This document shows positions 28,555 to 38,833 of a DNA stretch of 64,000 bases, piece by piece (the first letter of the stretch is position 1; each line of letters begins with the position of its first letter). The notes under the pieces were generated by a model that did no database searches, was not told the DNA's origin, and saw only the letters and a program-made list of their open reading frames with translations. The stretch is from Opitutales bacterium (GTDB lineage: Bacteria > Verrucomicrobiota > Verrucomicrobiia > Opitutales > JABSRG01): contig JABSRG010000010.1 of NCBI GenBank assembly GCA_013215165.1, positions 1 to 64,000 on the forward strand, given 5' to 3'. Made by a program: the position numbers and the translations under genes.

Positions 28555-29622
28555 CTAGCGGACGCGTTCCATGAATCCAGTTTTGCGGTATACCTTTGCC
28601 AGTGTTTTATAGGCACGCTTTTGAGCTGTTTCTGCACCTTTCTTCAGCACTTGCTGGATGTAGGTCTTGTCCGCATGAAACTCGTGATACTTCGTCTGAA
28701 TCGGATCCAACGTTGCTATGACTGCCTCAGCTACAGACTTTTTGAATTCCCCATATCCCTTTGATGCAAATTCAGTTTCTATGCTCTCCATACTCTGCTT
28801 GGAGCAGACACTCAGGATAGTCATCAAGTTCGTGATGCCTGGTTTGTCAGGAGCTGCACGGACATCTGAGCCCGAGTCAGTCACAGCGCTCATAATCTTT
28901 TTCTGAATAAGCTTGGGTTCGTCGGTGATGAAGACTGTAGCGAGAGCATCCGAATCTGACTTACTCATCTTTTTTGTCGGCTCCTGGAGGGACATAATAC
29001 GCGCACCTTCTTTAGCGATGCGCGGTTCTGGGATGGTAAATGTGTCGCTATAGCGGTGGTTGAATCGACGTGCTAGATCTCGGCATAGTTCGAGATGTTG
29101 TTTCTGGTCTTCTCCAGTGGGAACTACATCGGCATTGTAGAGGAGTATATCGGAAGCCATTAGCACAGGATAGTAAAGCAAGCCTGAGTTAACCGAAGCC
29201 TGAGCGCGTGCGCCATCGTGCGTAAATTTTAATTCATTCTCTGAATCTTCGGTGGATTGAAAGCCAAGTTTTGCGGCCTTTTCCTTGAACTGTGTCATGC
29301 GCTGGAGTTCCCCAATAGGAGTCAGTGAGCCTAAGACCCATGCTAATTCTGTGTGCCCGGTTACGTGAGACTGAACAAACAGATGGCTTTTCTCAGGATT
29401 TAGGCCACAGGCGATGTATTGTGCGGCGCAATCAAAGGTGTTTTTACGGAGATCGGCTGGATTGTAATCAGCTGTGATCGCGTGCAGATCGACCAGGCCG
29501 AAATAGCAATCGCAGTTATTGATCATTCTCGCCCATTGGCCCAAGGCACCTAGGTAATTACCAAGCGTCAGCGTGTTGGTAGGTTGGGCGCAAGTGAGGA
29601 CAACAGGACGGTCTGAGCTCAT
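28555..29622 (-). CDS. trpS: Tryptophan-tRNA ligase
   Basis: Charges tRNA-Trp with tryptophan; class I synthetase. The HIGH-type motif is TNTLTLGNYLGAL and the second signature is KKMSKSDSDA. With 355 residues it is slightly longer than the common form of about 330. It begins 89 nt from the divergent trmL. No T-box or trp leader was seen upstream. Confidence 0.95.
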   Translation of the reverse strand: MSSDRPVVLTCAQPTNTLTLGNYLGALGQWARMINNCDCYFGLVDLHAITADYNPADLRKNTFDCAAQYIACGLNPEKSHLFVQSHVTGHTELAWVLGSLTPIGELQRMTQFKEKAAKLGFQSTEDSENELKFTHDGARAQASVNSGLLYYPVLMASDILLYNADVVPTGEDQKQHLELCRDLARRFNHRYSDTFTIPEPRIAKEGARIMSLQEPTKKMSKSDSDALATVFITDEPKLIQKKIMSAVTDSGSDVRAAPDKPGITNLMTILSVCSKQSMESIETEFASKGYGEFKKSVAEAVIATLDPIQTKYHEFHADKTYIQQVLKKGAETAQKRAYKTLAKVYRKTGFMERVR

Positions 29623-29711
29623 CTAAACGAGATAGGCTTGGCCGAATATTTTTGGCAAGTGTCAACTCTTGAAGCAGGGCGCGATTCCGCGACATACTCT
29701 CAGATACGATC

Positions 29712-30182
29712 ATGCTGCAAATCATACTCTTCCAGCCAGAAATTCCTCAGAACACCGGAAACATCGGTCGTATGTGTGCGATCACGGAAACGCGGCTCCA
29801 TCTGATCCATCCACTCGGATTCGAAATTAGTGACCGCAGCCTCAAACGGGCTGGCATGGACTATTGGACGCGTTTAGATGTCTTCGAGCATGTAGACTGG
29901 CGAGCGTTTATAGATAGTGACAAGGGGCCCAAGGGTAATCTGTTTTTATTCACAACTCAGGGGGCACGCAGCTATTGGGATGCACAATTTTCTGATGAGG
30001 ATGGGCTCATCTTTGGCAACGAAGGGCATGGGGCACCCGATTGGCTACATAATGAGCCAGGTGTCGATCGCCTAAAGATCCCTCAATGGGGGGATGCTTT
30101 GCGCAGCTTGAATCTAGCGACCGCTGCAGGAATCGCCACCTACGAAGCGCTGCGGCAGATTCGGGGTGCTGAAACCGTCTAA
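29712..30182 (+). CDS. trmL: tRNA (cytidine/uridine-34-2'-O)-methyltransferase TrmL
   Basis: A 156-residue SPOUT methyltransferase that 2'-O-methylates the wobble base of certain tRNA-Leu species. It begins MLQIILFQPEIPQNTGNIGR, the hallmark of TrmL. It contains the knot sequences LIFGNEGHG and LKIPQWGDALRSLNLATAAG, where family members have a P-x-x-x-x-x-R-S-L-N-x-x-x-A motif. It is full length and monocistronic, divergent from trpS and convergent with the oxidoreductase. Confidence 0.94.
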   Translation: MLQIILFQPEIPQNTGNIGRMCAITETRLHLIHPLGFEISDRSLKRAGMDYWTRLDVFEHVDWRAFIDSDKGPKGNLFLFTTQGARSYWDAQFSDEDGLIFGNEGHGAPDWLHNEPGVDRLKIPQWGDALRSLNLATAAGIATYEALRQIRGAETV

Positions 30183-30186
30183 ATCT

Positions 30187-31182
30187 CTATACCGACAAGA
30201 CAAGTTTTCCGAATTGTTCACCGGAGTCCATGCGAGCAAAAGCATCTGCGGCATTAGATAGAGGAATTGCCGAATCAATGATGGGCGCGATTTGTTTTTC
30301 AGATACAAAGTGAATCATATGCGCGAAATCTTCAGCAGTTCCCATCGTGGTGCCGAGAATGTTGAGTTGCTTCCAAAACATTTTGCGGATGGGTAGGTTG
30401 TCTGGCTCCCCAGCAGTGCCTCCATAGTGGACGATACGCCCACCGGGGGCTGCTGCGTCGATGAGCTCGCCGTATTGTTTTCCTGCCGCGCCGTCAATGA
30501 TCACATCAAATCCTCCTGTCTCAGCGAAGGCTTCGATTGACCAACTTTCGTCTTGATAGTTATAGCCACCTTCGAGACCCAATTTCTTGGCGCTTTTTAT
30601 TTTCTGATGAGAAGATGAGGTGCCCCAGACACGGCACCCGGCAGCTGAGGCGAATTGCATCGCAAAAAGAGCGACACCGCCACCGATTCCAGTGATAAGA
30701 ACTTTTTCCCCGGCTTGGAGATCTGCGCGCGTGAACAGTGCGCGGTAAGCCGTGAGCCCAGCAAGAGGGAGCGAAGCAGCTTGGTTAAAATTCAGATGCT
30801 CGGGTGCTTCTATCACCTGCTCTTGTGGAACCACGATGTACTCGGCAAAGGTCCCTGGTCGCGGCATACCCAGGATTTTAAAATCATTGCCTTGAGCCTT
30901 GGAATTGGTGCCCCATTCGAAGGAGGGATTGATCACCACGTTTTTTCCCACCCATCTAGAATCCACGCCGTCGCCAATCTCATCGACTACACCGGCTCCG
31001 TCCGAGCCGAGAATCATAGGGAGTTTCATAGCGGGGTAGAGTCCTTTCTGAATCCAGACATCTCTATGGTTCAAGGCCGCGGCTTTGATGCAGATGCGGA
31101 TGTTGCCCGCTATCAACTCAGGCATATTCACAGTTTTTATAACTGGATTACCGCCTACATCTTCTAGGAGGAGTGCTTTCAT
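30187..31182 (-). CDS. MDR-family NAD(P)H-dependent oxidoreductase (quinone-reductase-like)
   Basis: A 331-residue medium-chain dehydrogenase/reductase. The N-terminal GroES-like domain has NHRDVWIQKGLYPAMKLPMI and LGSDGAGVVDEIGDGV, followed by a Rossmann domain with ITGIGGGVALFAMQFA. The catalytic zinc Cys of alcohol dehydrogenases is not seen, so a zinc-independent quinone- or enoyl-reductase-like activity is more likely. The frame is open ten codons further upstream, but the ATG at 31182 gives the normal N-terminus and avoids overlap with the NamZ gene 14 nt upstream. It is the last gene of a three-gene unit. Confidence 0.82.
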   Translation of the reverse strand: MKALLLEDVGGNPVIKTVNMPELIAGNIRICIKAAALNHRDVWIQKGLYPAMKLPMILGSDGAGVVDEIGDGVDSRWVGKNVVINPSFEWGTNSKAQGNDFKILGMPRPGTFAEYIVVPQEQVIEAPEHLNFNQAASLPLAGLTAYRALFTRADLQAGEKVLITGIGGGVALFAMQFASAAGCRVWGTSSSHQKIKSAKKLGLEGGYNYQDESWSIEAFAETGGFDVIIDGAAGKQYGELIDAAAPGGRIVHYGGTAGEPDNLPIRKMFWKQLNILGTTMGTAEDFAHMIHFVSEKQIAPIIDSAIPLSNAADAFARMDSGEQFGKLVLSV

Positions 31183-31196
31183 AATATAAGACCGGA

Positions 31197-32429
31197 TTAC
31201 GGGTAGAGCCAATAGGGCTTAGACTGTTTTTGAAATGCAAGCGCACGAGTCTCCCAAGCGCGCAGAAACTTGTCCACGTTGGGCTGTCGCGTGCGATTAA
31301 AAATTTCGTCCCACCAAGCAGATGAACCGACGTGCTTATTGAATAAGCCAATATCCAGATCCTTCGCATTTTGAAATGCCTCTGGCTGCCACAAGCCGGT
31401 AAGTTTCATCATCGCGAAACTGATCTGGGTGGGATTAAGCACCGCCCAATTATCCACGCGCGCATACACACCGCGGATGACTATGCCTGCTTGGGTGCGT
31501 GTCTCAATAATTGGAAACGATAGTCCGGGAAGCTGTTCTCTATTCAATGCCCCTTGTATCTCTTCTGGTGATTTACCTTTAAAGCGCAGGAAGCGGAAGG
31601 GGTAGGGGGTGCCGATACCATGTGAAAAATTACCCAGCTGCGCGCCCAAGCCAGTCATTGAATAACCGAGAACCGCTGATACGTCTGGAATGTTCGGTGA
31701 GGTGGCGACAAATTCGAGTCCTGTGTCGGGCCAGAGCATGGAGCGATTCCAGCCGCGCATGGGAACTATTATGAGTTCACCCGCTCGTATTTGCTCTGGT
31801 GTCAAATCAAGCCAGCTCGGTGTTGCCACAGCCATGCGGGCTAGCTCTCCTATCGTCATGCCATGAACATAAGGAGTGGGAAATGTGCCCACATAGCTGC
31901 GCCATTCCTCATCCATCGATGGACCGTCGACTTTCAAGCCGCCCAAGGGGTTAGGTCGATCTAGGATTACTACGCTCTTTCCCTCTTCAAAACAGGCCTC
32001 AAGCGCCAAACGCATACAACTCACATAGGTGTAAGAACGCACGCCGATATCCTGGAGGTCGATGACCAGGGTATCGATGTTTGCGAGCATCTTGGGCGTC
32101 GGTTTTCGGTATTTGCCATAAAGCGAGTAGACAGGTAACCCGGTGCGCGAGTCGATCTTGTCGTCCACGGGCTGACTCGCCTCCTCATTGCCATAGATGC
32201 CATGCTCGGAACCAAACAGAGCGACTAATTCTACCATCGGCGCACGTCGCAACACGTCGACCGTCGGCGTGCCAAAACGATTTACACCAGCCGGGTGCGT
32301 CAATAGGCCCACGCGTTGGCCAGAGAGTACATCGAAGCCTGTCTGCTGGAGGACATCGACCCCCAACTCAATGCGCGCAAAGGAGATGGAGGCGAATAAA
32401 AGGAAGGCAGCGACTGCTAGGATACGCAT
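31197..32429 (-). CDS. namZ: Secreted NamZ-family exo-N-acetylmuramidase (DUF1343)
   Basis: A 410-residue protein with a signal peptide ([18 protein letters not shown]) and a DUF1343 domain. Characterised NamZ enzymes release terminal MurNAc from peptidoglycan fragments. Family landmarks are [48 protein letters not shown] and [14 protein letters not shown]. It probably acts in the periplasm or outside the cell in cell-wall turnover or scavenging. It follows an aminotransferase gene by 3 nt and precedes an oxidoreductase by 14 nt. No MurNAc kinase or etherase gene is present nearby. Confidence 0.9.
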   Translation of the reverse strand: MRILAVAAFLLFASISFARIELGVDVLQQTGFDVLSGQRVGLLTHPAGVNRFGTPTVDVLRRAPMVELVALFGSEHGIYGNEEASQPVDDKIDSRTGLPVYSLYGKYRKPTPKMLANIDTLVIDLQDIGVRSYTYVSCMRLALEACFEEGKSVVILDRPNPLGGLKVDGPSMDEEWRSYVGTFPTPYVHGMTIGELARMAVATPSWLDLTPEQIRAGELIIVPMRGWNRSMLWPDTGLEFVATSPNIPDVSAVLGYSMTGLGAQLGNFSHGIGTPYPFRFLRFKGKSPEEIQGALNREQLPGLSFPIIETRTQAGIVIRGVYARVDNWAVLNPTQISFAMMKLTGLWQPEAFQNAKDLDIGLFNKHVGSSAWWDEIFNRTRQPNVDKFLRAWETRALAFQKQSKPYWLYP

Positions 32430-32432
32430 GGG

Positions 32433-33650
32433 TTATGGAGTGTAATTTTTGAATACAGCCGATGCGATTTCCAGGGCTTCGTCGACCACGGAATCTGTGT
32501 GGGCAAATGACATAAATCCGTTGTGATGTGGATGCATGAAAAGACCTGCATTGATCAATTCTCCAAAGAGACTCTGGGTATGCGTCAGGTTCGGATCATC
32601 ATCGACACTCACATAGGGAGCTGCCATTGGGCCCGATGTTTTTAAGGATATGCCGCAATCTGACGCGAGTCTTGACAATTCGCCAGTCCATAGTGTGCCG
32701 ATTCTATCGAGGTGTTCAGGAACACCTGCTTCCTCGAGTATTTGGAGGCAGGCAAGGCAGGCGGCATGCGCTACAGCATCGTTCCAGTAGCTACCCGTCA
32801 GAAATACGCGCGATGCAGCTTCTTTGAGGGCAGATGTTCCGACAGCAGCGGATATCGGATAGCCGTTAGCGAGCGCTTTGCAGTAACAGGCCATATCGGG
32901 CTGGATACCGAACACTGAATGGGAGCCGTTAATGCTCGTCCGAAAACCTGCCCGGATGTCATCGAGTATGAGGAGAGCATTCTCCGCGTCACAGAGTGTG
33001 CGAATGCCTTGGAAGAATGCAGATTCGCCAAAGACTTGGTGTGCGAATACTGGGTGGTGATACGGGGTGAGGATCACCGCTGCTATATCGTTTTGATTCT
33101 CAGCGAAAGCTTTTTGGACCGATTCAAGATCATTCCAGCGGATGTTCACAATCTGCGAACGATCTTCCTCAATGAGCCCCCCTGTCCCTGGGGTACACCA
33201 GGGATCGACGCCATGATAGGCATCACCTACTTTTATGATCTTTCGTTTCTGCGTGTGCTCCCGGGCAACCATGGTGGCCCAGGTGGTAACATCTGAGCCA
33301 TTGCGCGCGAAGACAGCCCAGTCTGCGAAGTCGATTAAACTCACTAGTTTTTCGGCGAGCTGGATACTCGTCTCGGTGGGGTGGTTGAAAACTGCCCCTT
33401 GGCTACGTTGCTCTGCTGCTGCAGCTTCTACTCCCGGGTGGTGATAACCCAAGACCATGGGGCCATAGCCACATACAAAATCGATGTATCGGTTTCCATC
33501 TGCGTCCCAATAATAGGGCCCTTCGCCGCGTGCTGCGAAATAGGGACTGCGGCCTGGCAGCACTGCAGCGGGGCTCACATGGCCATAAATGCCTCCTGGG
33601 ATGACCTGCTCTGCGCGTTCGAAAATGTTCCGGGAGCGAGCGTAGTCCAT
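32433..33650 (-). CDS. Class III aminotransferase (glutamate-1-semialdehyde aminomutase-like)
   Basis: A 405-residue PLP enzyme. It has the GSA-aminomutase-like start SRNIFERAEQVIPGGI, the cofactor region FARNGSDVTTWA, the PLP-binding LDDIRAGFR and the Schiff-base Lys in CKALANGYPISA. True HemL has S-G-T-E-A and a G-E-V-x-x-G-F segment. The differences (NGSDVT, DDIRAGFR) suggest another amino sugar or amino acid substrate and not haem synthesis. It lies first in an operon with namZ and an oxidoreductase, and after the gltB terminator. Its role beside NamZ is unknown; an amino-sugar link is only a guess. Confidence 0.85.
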   Translation of the reverse strand: MDYARSRNIFERAEQVIPGGIYGHVSPAAVLPGRSPYFAARGEGPYYWDADGNRYIDFVCGYGPMVLGYHHPGVEAAAAEQRSQGAVFNHPTETSIQLAEKLVSLIDFADWAVFARNGSDVTTWATMVAREHTQKRKIIKVGDAYHGVDPWCTPGTGGLIEEDRSQIVNIRWNDLESVQKAFAENQNDIAAVILTPYHHPVFAHQVFGESAFFQGIRTLCDAENALLILDDIRAGFRTSINGSHSVFGIQPDMACYCKALANGYPISAAVGTSALKEAASRVFLTGSYWNDAVAHAACLACLQILEEAGVPEHLDRIGTLWTGELSRLASDCGISLKTSGPMAAPYVSVDDDPNLTHTQSLFGELINAGLFMHPHHNGFMSFAHTDSVVDEALEIASAVFKNYTP

Positions 33651-33656
33651 AGATGC

Positions 33657-33684
33657 AAAAAAGCCGGAGCAACGGTGCTCCGGC
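33657..33684 (-). terminator. Intrinsic terminator after gltB
   Basis: A perfect 9-base hairpin (GCCGGAGCA 33663-33671 with TGCTCCGGC 33676-33684). On the minus strand it is followed by six T residues, 8 bases after the gltB stop. Confidence 0.9.
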
Positions 33685-33691
33685 AGATTTG

Positions 33692-36600
33692 TTAAACCGT
33701 TATAGCGTTGAGTCCTTCTTCCACCCGGAAGACTGGAGGCGTGACGTCAGCTGCGGCGAAAGGTGTGACCCGCTTAAATAAGCCCAATGATCGTTCCCAA
33801 TTGTTTATGATATCCTTCGCTTTGGGACTACCAGTCAGCTCTGCATGCCGTTTAGTGATTGCCTTCAAGGCAATGCTCTCATCGACATCTTCGATGGATT
33901 TGAGTTCAACCATCTCAGGATTGATGCGCTCTGCCATAGCGTCGTTCTCGTCATAGATGAAGGCGAGGCCACCGCTCATTCCAGCACCGAAGTTGCGTCC
34001 GGTTTCGCCAAGAATAATTATTGTGCCGCCAGTCATATATTCGCAGCCGTGATCACCGACACCTTCAACGACAGCGGTGCCGCCTGAGTTGCGCACACCG
34101 AAGCGTTCACCGGCTGTGCCAGCTGCAAACAAATGTCCGCCGGTGGCTCCATAGAGGCAGGTATTTCCGATGATGACGTTCTCTGACCAGACGATATTAT
34201 CTTCGGCTTTCGGGCGGATGATGATCTCTCCACCGTTCATACCCTTTCCGACGTAGTCATTAGCCTCACCCGTCAAATTGAGGCGGAGACCCTGGACTAA
34301 GAAGGTGCCAAAGCTTTGTCCTGCACTACCTTTGAGATCTAGCGTGATAGTGCCAGATTTCATGCCCTTGTTACCGTGGAGGTAAGCAATCTCTCCGGCA
34401 AGATGGGTGCCCACATTGCGCGAGATGTTATTCACTTTGAAAGAACCGCGGAAGGGCTTTTTCATGTGAACGATGCTTTCCTTAGCTTCCTGCATGACAC
34501 GATCATCCAAGGAGCCATCACTCCCAAAGCGATCATTGCGCTCACGTGTATGATAGCGTGGCATTTCACCCACCGGGTCTGGGTTGTGAAGGAGTCCCTT
34601 GAAATCGATTTTCGAAGTTTTCGGATTTTCCGGATCCTCGATTTGTTCGAGAAATTCAGTGCGGCCGATGATGTCGTTGAGCGTGCGCGCTCCAAGTTTA
34701 GCAAGAATACGGCGCACATCTTCCGCTACAGCATTGAAGTAATTGACGATATACTCGGGTTTGCCTCGGAATTTAGCCCGCAGATCGTCGCGTTGAGTTG
34801 CAACACCGACTGGGCAGCTATTGAGGTGACAGACGCGGAACATGGCACAGCCACCCGCTATCAGCGCTGAGGTGCCGAAATTGAATTCTTCAGCTCCTAA
34901 GAGGGCAGCGATGACGATGTCGCGTCCGGTCTTCATGCCGCCATCTGTGCGCAGTGTGACACGGCCACGCAGGTCGTTCATCATGAGCGTTTGGTGCGTC
35001 TCAGCGAGGCCAATTTCCCATGCTGATCCTGCATGCTTGATCGAAGAAAGAGGGGAGGCTCCTGTTCCACCATCGTGACCTGAGATCAAAATCACATCGG
35101 AGTAGGCTTTCGCAACTCCAGCCGCAATCGTGCCCACACCTGAGCTGGATACAAGTTTAACACAGACCTTAGCGCGTGGGTTGACCTCTTTGAGGTCAAA
35201 GATCAACTGAGCCAAGTCTTCAATCGAGTAAATGTCGTGGTGAGGAGGGGGCGAGATAAGTGTTACGCCGGGAACCGAATAGCGCAGCGATGCAATAAGG
35301 GGCGAGACCTTGTGGCCAGGGAGCTGGCCCCCCTCACCGGGCTTTGCACCTTGAGCGATCTTGATTTCGATTTCACGAGCATTCGCCAAGTACTCGGCTG
35401 AGACGCCAAAGCGGCCAGAAGCCACCTGCTTGATTGCACTATTGGCATTATCACCATTGTCGTAGGGTGAAAATCGCTTAGGATCTTCACCGCCTTCGCC
35501 CGAGTTCGACTTACCACCGATGCTATTCATCGCTATAGCGAGAGACTCGTGCATCTCGGGAGAGAGAGCTCCAAGACTCATCCCCGCAGTGGTGAAGCGG
35601 CTACGGATATCGTCGATGGGTTCTACCTTATCGATGTCTACACCTTGCTCGGGATAGTTGATTTTGAGCAGGTCTTTTACAGAGACGGGTTGGTGGTCGT
35701 CAGCCGCGTCTTTGTAAGGTTGAAAAGCCTCATAGTCGCCTCCCTTACGGTTAAAGCGATTCATTCCAGATACGACTTTGGGATTCCAGCCGTGGAATTC
35801 GCCTTCCCCTTTTTTTACGACGCTGAAGTATCCATCACTGGTGATTGCTGGATTTTCGTCAGTTACCTCAAATCCGGCGGTGTGTCGGCGGATAGCCTCA
35901 GAAGCAATCTCAGCATAGCCAATTCCGTCGATAGGGCAGGCGGTTCCAGAAAAACAGTCATCAATTACCTTTTGGCTGATACCGACCGCCTCAAATATTC
36001 CTGCGCCTTGATAGCTAAATAAAGTGCTGATGCCCATTTTGGACATGATTTTGAGGATGCCTTTATCGATCGCGTAACGGTAATTCAACTGGGCTTGCTC
36101 GATTGAGACTGAGGCGTCCAGTTTATCGGCCTTTGACAGCGAGCGAATCAAGTCCAGAGCTAAATAAGGATAAATCGCGTTGGCCCCAAATCCGAGGACA
36201 GTTGCGGTCTGGTGGACGTCGCGAACCTCCGCTGTCTCTGCGATGATATCGCAGCTGATGCGTTTGCCGGCTAGAACGAGTTCAGAATGGACAGCGCCGA
36301 CAGCGAGTAGAGTCGGGATCGCAGCGTGATCTGAATCGGTGTGCCGGTCACTCACTACGATCACTTTAATCTGTTTCTCGGCAACTACCTTTCGGGCTGC
36401 ACCGCGCAGAGCGAGTAAAGCGACCTCAAGGCCCGATTCTCCCTCTGAGACGGGGAAGGTTGCATTGAGAACCGCTATATTATCCGAAAGGCAAGAATTT
36501 TGGCTGATGGTCTCGAACTCGTGATCGAGTAAGATCGGAGATTCCAGAGCAATAAACTCATGGTTTTTGACCATGCCCTCGAAGAGACTGATGCGTCCAC

Positions 36601-38233
36601 CCAGGTGGGTTTTGAGGGACATCACCATACGCTCACGGAGTGAGTCGATAGGTGGATTAGTTACCTGTGCGAAGAGTTGCTTAAAATAGGTGTATATGAG
36701 ACGAGGTTTGCGCGAAATGACAGCGAGTGGGGTGTCATCGCCCATGGATCCGATTCCTTCAGCCCCTGTATCTGCCATGGGGATGATGATGCGCTCTTCT
36801 TCTTCGATATCATAACCGAAAGCGACGCGTTTTCGGACGAGTTCTGCTTCGCTCGCATCCACGTCCGTGTGAACCAATGAGTCGCTCGTGATGTCGCTGA
36901 GGTTGGAAATACATCGGCTGCACCATTCGCTGTAGTTTTCATCTGCAGCGAATTTACCTTTGATTTCATCATCCTCGACCAACCGGTTTTCTTCGAGGTC
37001 GACTGCGAGCATTTTTCCAGGGCCGAGGCGCCCGGCTTTTACGGGAACAGAGCCCCATTCGGGAATCAGGCCCACCTCAGAGGCAAGGATTACCGTGCCG
37101 TCTTCATATACCTTATAGCGAGCAGGGCGGAGACCGTTGCGATCCAAACTGGCGGCGACGTAGCGTCCATCAGTAAACACGATAGCCGCTGGACCATCCC
37201 ACGGCTCCATCATTACGGCATGGTATTTATAAAAAGCACGCACTTCGTCGTCTAGAGATCGATCATTTTCCCAAGCTGAGGGCATCATGATAGACACACC
37301 ATGGGTGGCACTGCGCCCTGCTGCTGTCGTAATTTGCAGCGCATTGTCGAAGCTTGCGGAGTCCGACATGTTTTGCTGCACCATGGGGGACAGGTCTTTG
37401 TAACGGTCTCCCCACACTCCGACTTCGCTAGAGTATTCACGCGCCCGCATGGCGTTACGGTTGCCACGAATGGTGTTAATTTCACCATTGTGAGCGAGCA
37501 TGCGGTAAGGCTGTGCCTTGGTCCAGTCTGGGAACGTATTGGTTGCGAAGCGCTGATGGAAAATAGCAAATGCGGTTTCGTAGCTTTCGTCCTGAAAATC
37601 GAGAAAAAATTTCCTTACCTGAGGCGCGTTGAGTAGTCCTTTATAGGTGATGGTTTTGTGAGACATACTCACAATGTAGAAATCCTTCACTTTATCCTCC
37701 TCGGCACGTCGTGCTGAGGCTTTCTGAGCGAGAAGTAGCTTTCGCTCGAAGGTCGCGTCGTCCTCTTCGTTACGCATGATCATGCCGTGCATAATAAGGG
37801 GGCGGGTAAGTTCTGCTTTCTTACCTAAGCAAGAGTTGTCTACAGGGCATTCGCGCCATCCCGCGAAGTGGAGGCCTTCTGCTTTTACGGACTCCTCAAT
37901 AATACGACGGCCTTGTGCTTGGCCATATTCATCATCCAAGGGAAGAAATACTGCGCAGACGGCGAGATGTTCTTCACGAAATAGATTCTTACCAACTTTC
38001 TCCAGCTCTTTCCTGAAAATAGAATAAGGAATCTGAGTCAGGATGCCCGCTCCATCGCCTGTGATGGCATCTGCATCTATGGCACCCCGGTGCGCAAGGT
38101 TTTTGAGCCCTACAACCGCGCGACTCAGTATGTCATTGCTTTTGGTGCCATGCATGTTGGCGATGAAGCCGACGCCGCAGGCGTCATGTTCAAAGTCAGA
38201 GCGGTAGAGAGGAGAAGGTATAATGTTTGCCAT
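33692..38233 (-). CDS. gltB: Glutamate synthase large subunit
   Basis: A 1513-residue GOGAT alpha subunit that makes glutamate from glutamine and 2-oxoglutarate. The class II glutaminase domain would start at the Cys in DACGVGF after propeptide removal. The central and FMN-binding domains include GGKSNSGEGGEDPKRF and GHDGGTGASPL. The 3Fe-4S Cys are in FRVCHLNSCPVGVATQ, and the C-terminal GXGXG beta-helix has repeated G-G motifs (GATGGHLFAAGTAG, GGTIIILGETG). No gltD small subunit is in the window, so electrons must come from an unlinked subunit or another donor such as ferredoxin. Its length fits the bacterial NADPH-type or ferredoxin-type enzyme. Confidence 0.97.
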   Translation of the reverse strand: MANIIPSPLYRSDFEHDACGVGFIANMHGTKSNDILSRAVVGLKNLAHRGAIDADAITGDGAGILTQIPYSIFRKELEKVGKNLFREEHLAVCAVFLPLDDEYGQAQGRRIIEESVKAEGLHFAGWRECPVDNSCLGKKAELTRPLIMHGMIMRNEEDDATFERKLLLAQKASARRAEEDKVKDFYIVSMSHKTITYKGLLNAPQVRKFFLDFQDESYETAFAIFHQRFATNTFPDWTKAQPYRMLAHNGEINTIRGNRNAMRAREYSSEVGVWGDRYKDLSPMVQQNMSDSASFDNALQITTAAGRSATHGVSIMMPSAWENDRSLDDEVRAFYKYHAVMMEPWDGPAAIVFTDGRYVAASLDRNGLRPARYKVYEDGTVILASEVGLIPEWGSVPVKAGRLGPGKMLAVDLEENRLVEDDEIKGKFAADENYSEWCSRCISNLSDITSDSLVHTDVDASEAELVRKRVAFGYDIEEEERIIIPMADTGAEGIGSMGDDTPLAVISRKPRLIYTYFKQLFAQVTNPPIDSLRERMVMSLKTHLGGRISLFEGMVKNHEFIALESPILLDHEFETISQNSCLSDNIAVLNATFPVSEGESGLEVALLALRGAARKVVAEKQIKVIVVSDRHTDSDHAAIPTLLAVGAVHSELVLAGKRISCDIIAETAEVRDVHQTATVLGFGANAIYPYLALDLIRSLSKADKLDASVSIEQAQLNYRYAIDKGILKIMSKMGISTLFSYQGAGIFEAVGISQKVIDDCFSGTACPIDGIGYAEIASEAIRRHTAGFEVTDENPAITSDGYFSVVKKGEGEFHGWNPKVVSGMNRFNRKGGDYEAFQPYKDAADDHQPVSVKDLLKINYPEQGVDIDKVEPIDDIRSRFTTAGMSLGALSPEMHESLAIAMNSIGGKSNSGEGGEDPKRFSPYDNGDNANSAIKQVASGRFGVSAEYLANAREIEIKIAQGAKPGEGGQLPGHKVSPLIASLRYSVPGVTLISPPPHHDIYSIEDLAQLIFDLKEVNPRAKVCVKLVSSSGVGTIAAGVAKAYSDVILISGHDGGTGASPLSSIKHAGSAWEIGLAETHQTLMMNDLRGRVTLRTDGGMKTGRDIVIAALLGAEEFNFGTSALIAGGCAMFRVCHLNSCPVGVATQRDDLRAKFRGKPEYIVNYFNAVAEDVRRILAKLGARTLNDIIGRTEFLEQIEDPENPKTSKIDFKGLLHNPDPVGEMPRYHTRERNDRFGSDGSLDDRVMQEAKESIVHMKKPFRGSFKVNNISRNVGTHLAGEIAYLHGNKGMKSGTITLDLKGSAGQSFGTFLVQGLRLNLTGEANDYVGKGMNGGEIIIRPKAEDNIVWSENVIIGNTCLYGATGGHLFAAGTAGERFGVRNSGGTAVVEGVGDHGCEYMTGGTIIILGETGRNFGAGMSGGLAFIYDENDAMAERINPEMVELKSIEDVDESIALKAITKRHAELTGSPKAKDIINNWERSLGLFKRVTPFAAADVTPPVFRVEEGLNAITV

Positions 38234-38376
38234 AGTGAGGCTTGCAGAGTGCTTTCGAAGGAGGCGCGGGCCGAAAGATCCCGAAAGTGATGCAGTAGAC
38301 CGCCGCGAAAAAGCCGGGTTTTTTCTGCAGATTTGGTGGCAACGTCAAGGATCATTCACATTGCCCTTGTTCGGAC
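38234..38376. promoter_or_regulatory. gltB upstream region
   Basis: 143 bases between the glutaredoxin gene and gltB, both on the minus strand. A minus-strand TTGACG is a possible -35 element. No riboswitch or clear operator was recognised. Confidence 0.35.
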
Positions 38377-38712
38377 TCAGAGGAAACGTACCGTTTTAGA
38401 ATTTTCCTCGGCTGCCTTCATGCCACTACAATTTGTATTAGTCGGAGCGAAAGGTTTTTTTTCGTTGGGCGAAACCAGGTTATTTGAGAGCATGTAGTTC
38501 TCAACTTCCTCTCCAGACACATCTGCGAGCATTATGCCATCAAGTTCAACACATGGAGAGAGAGGCTGACCTGATTTTTCAACCATTTCTTGGTAAAGCG
38601 CAGAGTTGTTGATAATATCGAGATCTTCGTATTGAAGCTGATATTTGTCAAAAATCGCACGGACACCCATGCTCCATCCGCATTGCGGCTTTAGGTAGGC
38701 TTTGATTTTCAT
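38377..38712 (-). CDS. Glutaredoxin-like protein (monothiol CGWS)
   Basis: A 111-residue thioredoxin-fold protein. It has an active-site CGWS near residue 11 in place of C-P-Y-C, a cis-Pro segment QPLSPCVELDG and the glutathione-contact end LADVSGEEVENYM. The N-terminal 85 residues are the glutaredoxin domain; the remaining tail (about 26 residues, with one Cys) is unusual. The single active-site Cys points to a monothiol-type role, such as iron-sulfur or deglutathionylation chemistry. The gene is monocistronic, upstream of gltB on the same strand. Confidence 0.8.
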   Translation of the reverse strand: MKIKAYLKPQCGWSMGVRAIFDKYQLQYEDLDIINNSALYQEMVEKSGQPLSPCVELDGIMLADVSGEEVENYMLSNNLVSPNEKKPFAPTNTNCSGMKAAEENSKTVRFL

Positions 38713-38833
38713 GGTCTTTTAGTTGATCGGAAATCGAAGTCGTTTTGCGGCGGCTCATCTGTGGCCTCCGTTCGAAAAGAAGATATGTTTTTATCGGGTG
38801 ATCAAACTGTTGAAAGACAAAAATAGATAAAAT

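Noticed and set aside
32433-33650. Annotation as haem-pathway HemL
   Set aside because: The overall fold matches but key motifs differ (NGSDVT and DDIRAGFR in place of the HemL forms), and no haem gene is nearby.
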